Assembly: GCA_964059195.1 (NCBI GenBank)
Contig: CAXKWD010000008.1
Coordinates: 42,585,502-42,649,501, forward strand
Direction of reading: 5' to 3'
DNA length: 64,000 bases
Source of the DNA: Ectobius pallidus
Lineage: Eukaryota; Arthropoda; Insecta; Blattodea; Ectobiidae
The notes below the pieces were generated by a model. That model made no database searches and was not told the DNA's origin. It saw only the letters and a list, made by a program, of their open reading frames with translations. The position numbers and the translations under genes were made by a program. How positions within the stretch are numbered: position 1 is the stretch's first letter; each line of letters begins with the position of its first letter. Shown here one piece after another: positions 54,114-64,000 of the stretch.

Positions 54114-55800
54114 TGTAAGAGTTATAGTTTTCACATACCTCCTTCTTGCACGACAACTACAACCCCACGCTAAAACTGACTCCTATAGATAGATGACCCA
54201 AACTAACGACAATTAATTACCACAATAAAACAAATTACACTAGCCGAAAGAGTACAACATTACCTACAGTTTAAGATACGACACCATATGATTAATAACC
54301 CCTTTATAACACATTAATTGAATAATATCAATAACTATTACAATTTTTATCGGACAGAGTACAAATTTATATCAATCGATGCAGATAAAACTACCCTATT
54401 GGAAGAAAAGATCAAGAACTATGATAACCTTCAGTTATCATAATTATCAATACAAATACACTTTCAAAAGTTAACATTTCCGGTCAGATAGACTTGATGG
54501 CGACACCATTAAATCTTGACACATTTAAAATTAATGACCCTCTTCAAGTTCGCTTCTCCCAAGCCAAGCCGCGTCCTAAACGGACGAAATTTTAAATAGT
54601 TTAGCAGACAACTTTACTCTAAACCAACCAGAGAAGAATGAGGTAATTTACTTGACCAATCATAACAGATTAGAGAATTGATATTATCACGAACCTAGGC
54701 CCAGGAAGGGACACTCCGACAGATTGCGACACAGGGACTTGACGCAGTGACATCGACTCGAATAGACAGAACTCCGACGTAACTTCAATAAATAATAATA
54801 ATTGCACAAATAATCCGCGCTTAAAGAAATAGATAGAACGTATACGAAACAACATCGCAGCGCGTTGGTAACGAGAAGGAATATTAGTAAAGGATTAATA
54901 AGTGAATTAATTAGTAAAGTATAGAAACTTTAACTATCCTCGTGGAGCGGAACATAAATTTGCCGTCCAGCGAAAGTATCAGTATATGTAATTAGTAACG
55001 TGAATTTATCCGCGCCTATATAAATAGAATACTACGAAAGGAATTAATATTGGTAACTATAGAGTTACGAGCGCGTAAGTAATAAGTGCAGTATATAATT
55101 TATAGACATTAACAGTACAGTGAATTATCGACAAGCAGTGACAAAGTATAACGACCAATAAATAGGACTCACAACATCTATATCTCCAAAAACTTAAGTA
55201 TTTTAGCATTTCATCGAAAATTCATTAAGAATAGTAAAAAAGTAATATTTGAAGACATTCATATTGGTTGTGTATTACCCAAATCTTCCCCACGTCAACC
55301 CCTTTTTATTTAGTTTCTGTATCTCAAAGTTTATCGAGCTACGATCCTGAGAGAAGAACGAGTGATCTACCAACTGAGAAAAGCTAGCTGGCAAACATAT
55401 TGTTACCCAAACCAAAGTATACTACCCTGAGAATTATTGAACTTTATATTGAATCCCTCAAAGCTCGTATAATTAGCTTTCCAACTTAAGGCCTAACCTT
55501 CCATCTGCTATAAATGGCGTACCAACTTCAGCGGCTTGAATTTTAAATTTTGAGAGCAGGAACTTTATTTTTACAAAATTTCACATAAATTTCCGACGAT
55601 TCAACATCGAAAACAATAGAATACAAACAACCATAAGAAGTATAAAATCAGTGTTGCAACTTAATATAACTTCAGTGTTAGCTACAGATCTTCTATAGGC
55701 ACTGGGATTATTTCATCTTTCCCCCCCCCCCTTTGGAAAACTTCAACTACAACCATCCCCTACACCGACCCCAGGACACCAGGAGGAGTACATCTCATCA
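54114..55800 (+). repeat. Gypsy 5' LTR (3' boundary approximate)
   Basis: It begins TGTAAGAGTTATAGTTTTCA. Its first 375 bp equal 63626-64000 except one base. The end is placed near 55800, where ACATCTCATCACAACG precedes TGGAATAATGGG (55807), a possible primer-binding site, but this is uncertain because the matching part of the right LTR lies outside the window. It includes a run of C residues near 55720-55733 and a 5' region without ORFs. Confidence 0.6.
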
Positions 55801-55978
55801 CAACGTTGGAATAATGGGTATCGTTATCTGAACTTTTGTGTATCGAACTTGGAATTTTTTTCGCTTTTATAAATTAAAATTTTCAATTAATTTTTGTTTT
55901 CAATTTTTAGATTTAAATTTTTATTTTTTAATACCAGAAACTGTTTTGTTATTACTTAATGGTAATCAATAAGCTTAT

Positions 55979-58087
55979 ATGAAATTACGAAACCACAAGC
56001 AATTCAATAACATGGAAAAAGGTTCCAAGACTCTATTACGATGTCCAAGTGAAAATACCGCTTTGCCTGTTAGTGATGGAAATATCCTTGCAACCCTGCC
56101 ACCCCCCGTGGAGGAAGGGAGTGTTATTCAGACTGAACCAGAGGCTGACCTTGTTAATAATGTATCACCCTCTTGTGTAAACATACAAACTCCAGAGAAT
56201 ATTGCCATTGAAAACACGGGTATGACTACTCATTCCACTCCAGCTGTTTTGAACCCCAATGCACCCACACTTAACCCTGAATTTTTACAACAAATGCAGA
56301 ATATGATTTCTCAAATCTCAAGTCATTTGTCAACACAAATTTCGGCTATCAATACTACTATGAATGAACAAAGTCAACAAGTAAAAAATGAAATAGCTTC
56401 CATGAATACACAAGTCAATGCTATCAATACTACTATGAATGAACAAGTCAACACAATAAATACACAGATCTCCACTATAAACACAAACATGAATACACAA
56501 AGTCAACAATTACGAAGTGACTTGCGTACTGAAATAAACAATCAAACTTCACAGGTAAAGAATTTGATACAAGAACACCGAACTCAAGTCACTCTTGAAT
56601 TACAAAACATGGACACACGCATATCTACACAAATTGTCAACTCAGAACAGGTGTTAACGACTCAGGTGGACTCAGTTCGAGACCAGGTTGACTCAGTTCG
56701 TAACCAGGTTACCATAGTTGAAAGAGCCACAACAAGCAATAACACTCGATTAGTATCCCTCCAATCTGAACTGGATAGACTCAGACAACAAGTCAGAGAA
56801 CAGGAAGGAATTATTGAACAATCTAGGGAACAAGTGTTAGTCCCACATGTATGTGTTACCCCGTCTACATCTTCCGGCCCCACAGATCCTATACCTAATG
56901 TCCCTGAAATTTCTGAAAGACCAGCACCCCTTCCAAGATCCAATAATGGCCTGGACTATCAAGCAGCAAATGTGAACCGCGAAAACCAGAACTATACCAA
57001 CAATCATTTTTCATTGAATAATTCAGATTTCCCCCTTCCAATATTCGAGGATACAGTGAAAACCAACCCAGTTAGATACCTAAAAGACTTGAAAACTTAT
57101 TTTACTCTGAGAAATGTGCCAGAGCATCTCAAAATGATTTTTGTTGCCCAATCTTTGAAATCAACTGCTGCTAGATGGTTGCAGGTTATTAACTATAACA
57201 ATCAGCTGACCATACAACAGTTCGAAGAGACATTCCTATCAGAATTTTGGTCAGAATTAGACCAACAAAGAACTAGAATGAGGATACTCCAGGGCAAGTA
57301 TGACCGTAGCAGTGGTCAGAGCTATCTAGAGTATTTTATTTCAATGTGTGAGAGTAGACAACTACTAAAGCCTGAAATTTCCGAACAAGATTTTCTGAAA
57401 GCATTATGCCACCACTTCCCTACAGTAATGAAAAATAGTCTTGTCGTTGCGGCTCCTCAGACCACAGCTGACATGCTTAGACTCTTAAAGTTATTGCAAG
57501 ATCCCTCATTCCAAACCACTCGACAACCCCTTCCCCAAGTGTCAGCTAATAATACACAGAAAAAGAACATCAATTTTGTACAGACACAACCTGACCTACC
57601 CTCTTTTGGAAGCGGGATACGGTCAGTGGGAAAACAAAATTGTGAATTTGAAAATAAGGTAAGTCAAAACCATGAAACAGAAGATCACAACAATGACATT
57701 CAAAACTACGAACATAGTTGGCCACAAAACGAGTATCAGCGCGGTACTAGAGGTAACTATTGGCGCAGTAGAGGCTATAGGCAAAGACCCTACAATCATT
57801 ATGCTGGTAGATATAATAATACACGAAATAATTATGACTACAGAGGGCAAAACAGGCGTAGCTATGGCAACAATGGACCCTCTTGGCATAACCGAACGCA
57901 ATACAACCAAGGTTATTTCAGGCCCTATTACCGAGGAAGATACAACAGTCGTTTCGGAAGAAATAATAACCAATATGTAAGAGACAATACCCAAGGTGAT
58001 ACTAGGAATAGACCTGTAAATAACAATCAAAATATCACTGAGAATCGAACCCAATCACCAGTCGCTACTGGGACTTTAAACGATTAG
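55979..58087 (+). CDS. gag: Gypsy Gag polyprotein
   Basis: An uninterrupted 702-codon ORF. Residues about 100-285 are a long Gln/Asn/Thr-rich coiled coil with near-repeated segments (INTTMNEQ, INTQISTINTNMN, VDSVRDQVDSVRNQV). Residues about 345-520 are a retrotransposon capsid (FPLPIFEDTVKTNPVRYLKD, TAARWLQVINYNNQ, FEETFLSEFWSELDQQRTRM, GQSYLEYFISMCESRQLL, FLKALCHHFPTVMKNSLV). The C-terminus (about 575-690) is rich in Arg, Gly, Tyr and Asn (GTRGNYWRSRGYRQRPYN) and lacks a CCHC knuckle, so RNA binding probably relies on basic RG/RY repeats. The ORF ends TLND-stop right after a -1 slippery heptamer that joins it to pol. Confidence 0.93.
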   Translation: MKLRNHKQFNNMEKGSKTLLRCPSENTALPVSDGNILATLPPPVEEGSVIQTEPEADLVNNVSPSCVNIQTPENIAIENTGMTTHSTPAVLNPNAPTLNPEFLQQMQNMISQISSHLSTQISAINTTMNEQSQQVKNEIASMNTQVNAINTTMNEQVNTINTQISTINTNMNTQSQQLRSDLRTEINNQTSQVKNLIQEHRTQVTLELQNMDTRISTQIVNSEQVLTTQVDSVRDQVDSVRNQVTIVERATTSNNTRLVSLQSELDRLRQQVREQEGIIEQSREQVLVPHVCVTPSTSSGPTDPIPNVPEISERPAPLPRSNNGLDYQAANVNRENQNYTNNHFSLNNSDFPLPIFEDTVKTNPVRYLKDLKTYFTLRNVPEHLKMIFVAQSLKSTAARWLQVINYNNQLTIQQFEETFLSEFWSELDQQRTRMRILQGKYDRSSGQSYLEYFISMCESRQLLKPEISEQDFLKALCHHFPTVMKNSLVVAAPQTTADMLRLLKLLQDPSFQTTRQPLPQVSANNTQKKNINFVQTQPDLPSFGSGIRSVGKQNCEFENKVSQNHETEDHNNDIQNYEHSWPQNEYQRGTRGNYWRSRGYRQRPYNHYAGRYNNTRNNYDYRGQNRRSYGNNGPSWHNRTQYNQGYFRPYYRGRYNSRFGRNNNQYVRDNTQGDTRNRPVNNNQNITENRTQSPVATGTLND

Positions 58088-61000
58088 GGGCTTTACTCTA
58101 TCCTCTTGTGGAAGGCCCGGCTGTTAACTTGAAAGAAAATAGAGGAACTTATGCCAATCCCAATGTCATACATAGTGAAAGCATAAACAACTACACTAAT
58201 GTAACTCCTTTATCATATGGTAAAATAAACTCCTTACTAGCTAAGCCAAAGGAAATTAATCACATGCCAAGCATCACAAAATTTCCAATTGCAGCAACCA
58301 GCATTAAAAATGCCCCAGTAGGAAAAGAATACCATAAAAATGATATAAGACCACCACTTAACACTGTTGTTTCTATTACTAAACGCAACAATGAAAAATC
58401 GATACCACAGGAAACGAAAGACGACAATACCAGCGTCAATAATGTAATTGTTGACAACAATGAAATTGTTGGTAGTACACTTTCGTCTACTGTTATCAGA
58501 AATAATAGTCATAGCTCACCACAAAATAATATGTCGAATAACAACAATGATATTTTGATCAACAATACAACACCGGGAAATTTTATGGACAACATAAACA
58601 GTAATGAAACAGACATAACAGTTGGTATATTGCAACGCCACGAACTTCTGAACGCCAATAAGCGCCCTCCAGTTATAGAGGTCGACATTGGTAATCAGAA
58701 GTATCCTATTACTTTGGATACCGGGAGTGATGCCCAAGTAATATCTCATGCCACATTTTTGGAACTTCAACGAACAAAAGCAATTACACAAATATTACCC
58801 GTTTTCAATATGACTGCCTTGCTCGCGGCTGGGAAACAACGTTGTAAGATCAAACTTCAATGTTTAATTCCAATAACAATAGCCGGACAAACAATGGAAA
58901 TATTATTTCTAGTAATCACAGGGTTGAATTTACCAATAATAGTTGGACTTGAGGTTTTTAAACAATTGGAAGGAGTGATCAACTTCCGAACTGACAGCTT
59001 TGCTTTCATAGACCGTAATAAGGAAGAGCAGGTAGTTCCTTTCTGTCAGACAGCTCCCTGTGCCCCCATTCATGTCAACAGCGCTACTGATGTGAATGAA
59101 GAGGCATTCTTTGTTGAGACTTTGCAAGTAAATAACCAACCACTACTAAACATTTTAACTACCGACCCTCCTCCACAACAAGACACGCTTACTATATCCT
59201 CTCAGAATTTTCAGCCAAAAGAAAATCCTCTCGCTGCAGAATTACATGTAAACCATATTCATACCCAAGAACAAATAAAAGATTTGATTACACAGAAAGT
59301 TAATGAAGCTCATGATATTGACACAGGCACACGCCAGGATTTATTCAACGTGTTATACAAACACAAGGATTTATTTACCAATAAAATTGGTAAATGCCTT
59401 TTGTATACACATAAAATAATCCGACACTCTACCAACATTGTTCGACACAAACCAAGACCCATTCCATTAAGCTTACGTGAGAAAGTTTCAGCTGTAATAC
59501 AGGACATGATTTCACAGGGAATTATTGAAAATTCAACTAGCCCCTTTTCAAATCCTTTATGCATCGTACTTAAGCCCTCTGGCGATGTACGCCTCACAAT
59601 CGACGCCCGTTCAATTAACTCTGATTCACAAGAAGATAATTATAGACCCCTTACTTCCGACGAACTTCTTTCCCGCGCCAAAGAAGGGAACTATTTCTCT
59701 ACCACAGATTTAGTTTCTGCATTTTGGCAGATACCCCTAGACCCTGCTTCAAGGGACTTGACATCTTTTTCCTATCAAGGACGTCATTTCCGGTTTTGCA
59801 GAACGCCCTTCGGGTGCCGCACTTCCTCTGCCGCCCTATTGCGCGCCCTTGCCCTAACTTTTGATTGGCAGACTGATAATTTTATCATCCCCTACCTTGA
59901 TGATGTCCTTGTGGCATCAAATACCAAAGCTGAGCACTTGGCCCATATTGATCTGACTTTGGAAAAGCTCCAACGAGCTGGTTTCACTCTAAACATTTCA
60001 AAATGCCATTTTTTCCAAAAGGAAGTGAAATTTCTCGGATATGTCATATCCGGGAAGGATTGCCGAATTGATGAGGAAAAAGTGGAAGCCATCTTGAAGA
60101 TACCCGCCCCCAGGAATCAAAAACAACTCCGATCTTTTCTTGGCGTATGCCAATACCAGTCACGTTTCGTCGTAAACTATTCCCAAGAATTATGCCCCCT
60201 AAAGCCACTCCTCAGAAAGAATCAAAAGTGGACATGGACCCCCGAACACGATGCGGCCTTTAACCGGGTTAAGCAGCTGTTTGCGGAGTCCATTAAACTT
60301 CAGAAACCTGTTGAGACGTCCAGATACTACGTGCAAACCGATGCGAGCGCGAAAGGTATCGGGAGTGTTTTATTTCAGGTACAAGATGGCGAAAAACGCA
60401 TCATAGCGACTGCCAGTAAAGGCTTAACCATTGCCCAATCCCGAATGTACCCAACTGAACTTGAAGTGTATGCAGTATATGAGGCCCTCAATAAGTACAG
60501 ACATTACATATACAATCGTAAAGTCACCGTCCTCTGCGATCACATCAGCTTGAGTTTCCTCAACCAATGCAAACTTAGTAACTCTCGTGTATCGAGATTA
60601 ATCAGTGCCATAACTATGTATGATGTTGAGATAGAGCACATTAAAGGCTCCCAAAACTACCTTCCGGACCTTCTTTCACGTTTGCCTAACCATCCTGGAA
60701 TGGCCAGTATCGAAGGACAAGTTGAAAAAGAAGTGAGAATCATGAAAATTTGTGTAAATGATAAATATAAATTAAATAATAAACTTGCAAATTTGTCAAA
60801 ATTCCAATCAGAAGATCCCTATTTATCTTCCATACAGCAAGATCTGAAAGAAATTCCACAGTCGAATTCCAACCCGGCATGCGAGTCTACCCAACGCCAG
60901 TCACTAGCTGTACACAATGGCTTGACGTACAAACTCTGTGGTAAGGAAATGCCCACTTGGAAACCATATATTCCAAAAGCCTTAGAAAGGGATATTATAG

Positions 61001-62034
61001 CAAGCTATCACGAAAATCTTGCCCACAGCGGAACACAGAAATTAATTGATGTCATCAATGATAATTTTTACATTAGACAACTAGGACGTAAAGTCAGGTT
61101 ATATGTCCGATCTTGCCACCTTTGCCAAGTAGGAAAGTGCAAGAATACAGCTTATGAAGTAGCAGTAAACTCAATAGAATCTACTAAACCTAACCAACTT
61201 ATTTGCGGCGACATACTAGGACCTCTTGTTAAGAGTAATTTTGGATCTCAGTATATTTTTATCCTTGTGGATGTATTTTCTAAACTTGTATCTTTATATC
61301 CCATAAGAGATTTGTCTACTAAGATATGCTTAAAGAAAGTGGAGGAATATGTCGGCACATTCGGCAACGTCGGATCCTGTTTAACAGACAATGCGAGTAT
61401 CTTCTCAAGCGAAAAGTGGAACCAAGGACTCCAGAAATTAGGCATAAAGACCTTACATAGCTCGGCCTACAATCCCTCTGCAAATATTAGTGAACGATAT
61501 ATCAAACAAGTAGTGTCGTACTTACGACTATTAACTCATCGACAGCATAAGAATTGGTTTAAATACTTAAAGCCAATACAGGCAATTCTAAACGAAACAA
61601 GGCACCACATAACTAAGGAAATTCCTTTGCAAGTCGTGACGCATTGTAACATCGGCCCCCTATTCAAGAACTCTCCCCCTGTACTCAACACATGCCATAA
61701 ATCTGACCTGGACATCTGTAAAGCCATTCTCTCCAGACTGCAACAAAGATGGTCAAAACGAAAAAACAAGCCCAGACATCCCCGGCGAAGATGGAACCCT
61801 GAACCAGGAGATTATGTCTTACTTAAAGCCAATGTCATCTCAAGTAAATTACACCAAAGACAAAAGAAATTTTCCCTCCCATTTTATGGTCCCTTCGTCG
61901 TGAAAGCAAAATACGGAACTGACACATTTCAATTGCATTATCCTAACAACCCCAACAAAATCCTGGGAAAATATAGAAAACAATTACTGAAACCATATCA
62001 TATAATGGCCCAAAAACCCGAAAACTTGCATTAA
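58042..62034 (+). CDS. pol: Gypsy Pol polyprotein (protease, RT, RNase H, integrase)
   Basis: An open frame from after a TGA at 58039-58041 to 62034, entered by -1 frameshifting near 58081. A long Asn-rich N-terminal linker leads to protease ITLDTGSDAQ (about 58710-58735). Next come the RT region (VRLTIDARSINS about 59587; catalytic IPYLDDVLVAS about 59888) and RNase H (YYVQTDASAKGIG about 60328; VLCDHISLSFL about 60530). Integrase has a zinc-binding H…H…CHLCQVGKC (61008-61140) and D-D-E residues in ICGDILGPL (61203), LTDNASIFSS (61381) and SANISERY (61480). The C-terminus is basic (KRKNKPRHPRRRW) with GDYVLLKANV and no chromodomain. All catalytic residues are present. Confidence 0.95.
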   Translation, partial: ESNPITSRYWDFKRLGALLYPLVEGPAVNLKENRGTYANPNVIHSESINNYTNVTPLSYGKINSLLAKPKEINHMPSITKFPIAATSIKNAPVGKEYHKNDIRPPLNTVVSITKRNNEKSIPQETKDDNTSVNNVIVDNNEIVGSTLSSTVIRNNSHSSPQNNMSNNNNDILINNTTPGNFMDNINSNETDITVGILQRHELLNANKRPPVIEVDIGNQKYPITLDTGSDAQVISHATFLELQRTKAITQILPVFNMTALLAAGKQRCKIKLQCLIPITIAGQTMEILFLVITGLNLPIIVGLEVFKQLEGVINFRTDSFAFIDRNKEEQVVPFCQTAPCAPIHVNSATDVNEEAFFVETLQVNNQPLLNILTTDPPPQQDTLTISSQNFQPKENPLAAELHVNHIHTQEQIKDLITQKVNEAHDIDTGTRQDLFNVLYKHKDLFTNKIGKCLLYTHKIIRHSTNIVRHKPRPIPLSLREKVSAVIQDMISQGIIENSTSPFSNPLCIVLKPSGDVRLTIDARSINSDSQEDNYRPLTSDELLSRAKEGNYFSTTDLVSAFWQIPLDPASRDLTSFSYQGRHFRFCRTPFGCRTSSAALLRALALTFDWQTDNFIIPYLDDVLVASNTKAEHLAHIDLTLEKLQRAGFTLNISKCHFFQKEVKFLGYVISGKDCRIDEEKVEAILKIPAPRNQKQLRSFLGVCQYQSRFVVNYSQELCPLKPLLRKNQKWTWTPEHDAAFNRVKQLFAESIKLQKPVETSRYYVQTDASAKGIGSVLFQVQDGEKRIIATASKGLTIAQSRMYPTELEVYAVYEALNKYRHYIYNRKVTVLCDHISLSFLNQCKLSNSRVSRLISAITMYDVEIEHIKGSQNYLPDLLSRLPNHPGMASIEGQVEKEVRIMKICVNDKYKLNNKLANLSKFQSEDPYLSSIQQDLKEIPQSNSNPACESTQRQSLAVHNGLTYKLCGKEMPTWKPYIPKALERDIIASYHENLAHSGTQKLIDVINDNFYIRQLGRKVRLYVRSCHLCQVGKCKNTAYEVAVNSIESTKPNQLICGDILGPLVKSNFGSQYIFILVDVFSKLVSLYPIRDLSTKICLKKVEEYVGTFGNVGSCLTDNASIFSSEKWNQGLQKLGIKTLHSSAYNPSANISERYIKQVVSYLRLLTHRQHKNWFKYLKPIQAILNETRHHITKEIPLQVVTHCNIGPLFKNSPPVLNTCHKSDLDICKAILSRLQQRWSKRKNKPRHPRRRWNPEPGDYVLLKANVISSKLHQRQKKFSLPFYGPFVVKAKYGTDTFQLHYPNNPNKILGKYRKQLLKPYHIMAQKPENLH
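58075..58118 (+). promoter_or_regulatory. -1 ribosomal frameshift signal at the gag/pol junction
   Basis: In the gag frame the heptamer is T TTA AAC (58075-58081), followed by GAT and the TAG stop at 58085-58087. Six nucleotides downstream, GGGCTTT (58088-58094) can pair with AAGGCCC (58112-58118) with one G-U, leaving a 17-nt loop. Shifting -1 on the heptamer enters the pol frame, which is open from 58042. Heptamer, spacing, structure and frame relation all fit a classical -1 frameshift site. Confidence 0.88.
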
Positions 62035-63625
62035 AGGCTGAAAACAAGAGGAGTTATGAGAAAAGAAAGTGATAATGAACATAGATTGTAGAAATGTTTT
62101 TTCGAACTGACCAGCAAAATAAGTAGAGTGATTCCAATTTCTCGAATTAATGTTTTATCTAACGTCATTGTACGAATATACCATTTTAAGGTTGAGTGAA
62201 TAATGCCATTAATAATTGCTGAAAAGACTATTAGATATGAGGCTTACTATATCAAATATAGTATGACCTCACAGCAATTATTACGCTACATATATAAGTG
62301 CAATTTAATAAGTTTATTGCCATTTGTTAGCGACCTGTGTAAATAATTAGTAAGTAAGATAGGCTACCTCCCCTCTGAACTGTATTGAGGAGTTAAAACA
62401 TTCATTCGACTAAGAGAATCACACTATTATTTGACATTATTATTAAGTGAGGAAAACATATGATTAAGAAATGAATTTTACAATTTTATTTTACATTAAA
62501 TTTTTGCAATATTAAAGTACACTAAATTCAAATTTTCAAAATATATATATATATATAATTATTTTGCATACAAATATGTATGAACAGCTGATGTCGCATA
62601 CCACATCCTAAAACTAATCGAGTGAATATGCACCAAAACATTGAGGAGAATTATGTATACAAGTTGAATTGAAAGAAATAAGCGAAGTGAATTAGTGAGG
62701 AATAAGTTAGTAAAGAAAATTCCGTACATAGATACGAGGAAAATATGAGAGAGTGAATCGATGAAAGTAATATGTGAGAATATGATAAAATATGAGAAAG
62801 AATGATGAAACTTATATAGTAAAGAAACGATAAAGAAAAATGTAAGTGAAAAGAATAATAATACTTTTGAGTGGAAAAGGTATACAAAATTAACAAGAAG
62901 GTATTGGTAAGACAAAGCACAGGTTATTAAGATGTAGGTATGAAGTTTGTAACATTTGGACATAATAATAGTGTTATTTAAGATACTATATAAAAGGGAG
63001 GAAGACATACCCCCAACATTTAGCAACAATAATATGAAGACATCAGCGTACATCGAAATCAAAGAGGAATAACGTTTATAATAATGAATTTCAATTTTTA
63101 TGTTTAATATGTTATTAAGAAGTGATAAGTATCATATTTATGTTTCAAGGAGATGTAATGGACAATGAACTAAACACCAAAAAGGTAAAGACAACAGACA
63201 AGAACCAGATTTCAAAGGTAAAAGAATGTTATCAATTTATTATGTATTTCAGTGTTTAAAATTTCTATGTTTTTATATGTAATTAATGCAAACTTAATGA
63301 GGAACAAGATGATGTGAGGACCATAATTATTTAAAAATCTGCACATACAACACTTTCAAATTAATAACGAATTATGAAGATGTAGCAAATGAAAGCGAAA
63401 TAAAAAAAACAAACAATAGAAAGTTTAGTGACGAAACATGTTAGAAACAAGAAATTAAATTTTGAAAAAACAATTTTAAGAAACAATAAACGACAAACCG
63501 ACGAGACATAGTAAACGTTCAAGTATTTGGAAACGGGAAGAACGATTCATCGTGAAATCATTCATACATTGTAATGTACCATTCCAATCGTTATCTTGAT
63601 TTCATGATAAAATCGCTCGGTCATA
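62035..63625. other. Gypsy 3' internal region without sense ORF
   Basis: About 1.6 kb between the pol stop and the 3' LTR. The plus strand is AT-rich and, from about 62640 to 63540, purine-biased (GAAAGAA-type text). Consequently the minus strand carries a 167-codon hydrophobic frame (62559-63062) that I regard as compositional. No env signature is visible. The nearest purine tract to the LTR is GGAAACGGGAAGAACG (about 63531-63546), 80 bp before it. Confidence 0.55.
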
Positions 63626-64000
63626 TGTAAGAGTTATAGTTTTCACATACCTCCTTCTTGCACGACAACTACAACCCCACGCTAAAACTGACTCCTATAG
63701 ATAGATGACCCAAACTAACGACAATTAATTACCACAATAAAACAAATTACACTAGCCGAAAGAGTACAACATTACCTACAGTTTAAGATACGACACCATA
63801 TGATTAATAACCCCTTTATAACACATTAATTGAATAATATCAATAACTATTACAATTTTGATCGGACAGAGTACAAATTTATATCAATCGATGCAGATAA
63901 AACTACCCTATTGGAAGAAAAGATCAAGAACTATGATAACCTTCAGTTATCATAATTATCAATACAAATACACTTTCAAAAGTTAACATTTCCGGTCAGA
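63626..64000 (+). repeat. Gypsy 3' LTR, partial
   Basis: Starts TGTAAGAGTTATAGTTTTCA and runs into the window end. It matches 54114-54488 with a single substitution (CAATTTTGATC here, CAATTTTTATC in the left copy). Confidence 0.95.

Larger units (their letters stand above)
54114..64000 (+). mobile_element. Ty3/gypsy retrotransposon, near-intact, right LTR cut by window end
   Basis: A complete plus-strand element except for the end of its 3' LTR. The 5' LTR starts TGTAAGAGTTATAG at 54114 and the 3' LTR begins identically at 63626. gag (55979-58087) and pol (about 58042-62034) are uninterrupted, in -1 relation with a canonical slippery site. Over the 375 bp visible in both LTRs I count one difference (54347 T versus G in the right copy), so the insertion is recent. 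No env-like plus-strand ORF lies between pol and the 3' LTR, and no obvious polypurine tract directly precedes the LTR. The element may be able to move or have done so recently (inference). Confidence 0.95.

Noticed and set aside
57623..58054. Minus-strand 143-codon ORF over gag
   Set aside because: Shadow of the Arg/Gly/Tyr/Asn-rich gag tail in another frame.
62559..63062. 167-codon hydrophobic minus-strand ORF in the gypsy 3' region (possible env or antisense gene)
   Set aside because: It is antisense, has biased Phe/Leu/Ser/Ile/Tyr composition explained by the purine-rich sense strand, and shows no signal-peptide plus cleavage or fusion architecture that would identify env.
1..64000. CRISPR arrays, bacterial operons, rRNA genes
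   Set aside because: No regularly spaced direct repeats with unique spacers, no Shine-Dalgarno-led gene clusters, and no rRNA-like sequence seen.

Overview
The window is non-coding-rich eukaryotic nuclear DNA from an arthropod, most likely an insect with a large, repeat-swollen genome. The basis is AT-rich sequence, spliced exons with GT/AG junctions, tRNA-derived SINEs, and a dense mix of insect-type mobile elements (Ty1/copia, BEL/Pao, Ty3/gypsy, several LINE lineages, a Penelope-like element, hAT, pogo/Tigger, mariner-like and PIF/Harbinger-like DNA elements). Species cannot be fixed from sequence alone. No bacterial-type operon, CRISPR array or rRNA gene is visible.

One host gene is supported. 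Three minus-strand coding exons (44531-44718, 44218-44299, 16519-16670) splice in phase into the N-terminus of an equilibrative nucleoside transporter (ENT/SLC29 family). The second and third are separated by a 27.5 kb intron, and the gene continues beyond the left edge of the window. Nearly everything between 1 and 44 kb is therefore intronic mobile DNA of this gene.

Layout from left to right. 0.3-6.3 kb: decayed copia element (minus) carrying an inserted 1.66 kb TIR element with a DUF7869-like gene. 6.3-16.5 kb: SINEs, dispersed repeats, MITEs, a pogo-like element, a fold-back element and a T-rich low-complexity tract. 17.0-20.1 kb: hAT-like element with a second TIR transposon nested in it, whose gene belongs to a widespread arthropod family I know only as uncharacterised. 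21-23 kb: a duplicated tandem-structured repeat and two tRNA-derived SINEs. 24.8-36.4 kb: a BEL/Pao retrotransposon (minus) broken up by four later insertions (a LINE RT fragment, a Tigger-like element, a fold-back element with PIN-like coding remnants, and a LINE with an intact RT ORF). 36.4-38.1 kb: PIF/Harbinger-like element containing a mariner-like element. 40.5-42.6 kb: LINE RT split by a hAT MITE. 46.0-47.0 kb: LINE ORF1 with a degenerate 2A-like motif. 47.1-49.7 kb: Penelope-like GIY-YIG fragment split by a hAT element with a perfect 8-bp target duplication. 50.2-52.7 kb: long TIR element with repeated ACTAAAG-type motifs. 53.0-53.8 kb: LINE ORF1 relic with a PHD finger.

From 54,114 to the right edge lies a Ty3/gypsy element with intact gag and pol ORFs. 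Its two LTRs differ at one position over the visible 375 bp, and a textbook -1 frameshift signal (T TTA AAC plus a 7-bp stem) sits at the gag/pol junction. It is the youngest and best preserved object in the window. The most novel-looking items are the TIR elements at 4321-5981, 17672-19978 and about 29846-31984, whose genes are not classical transposases I can name.
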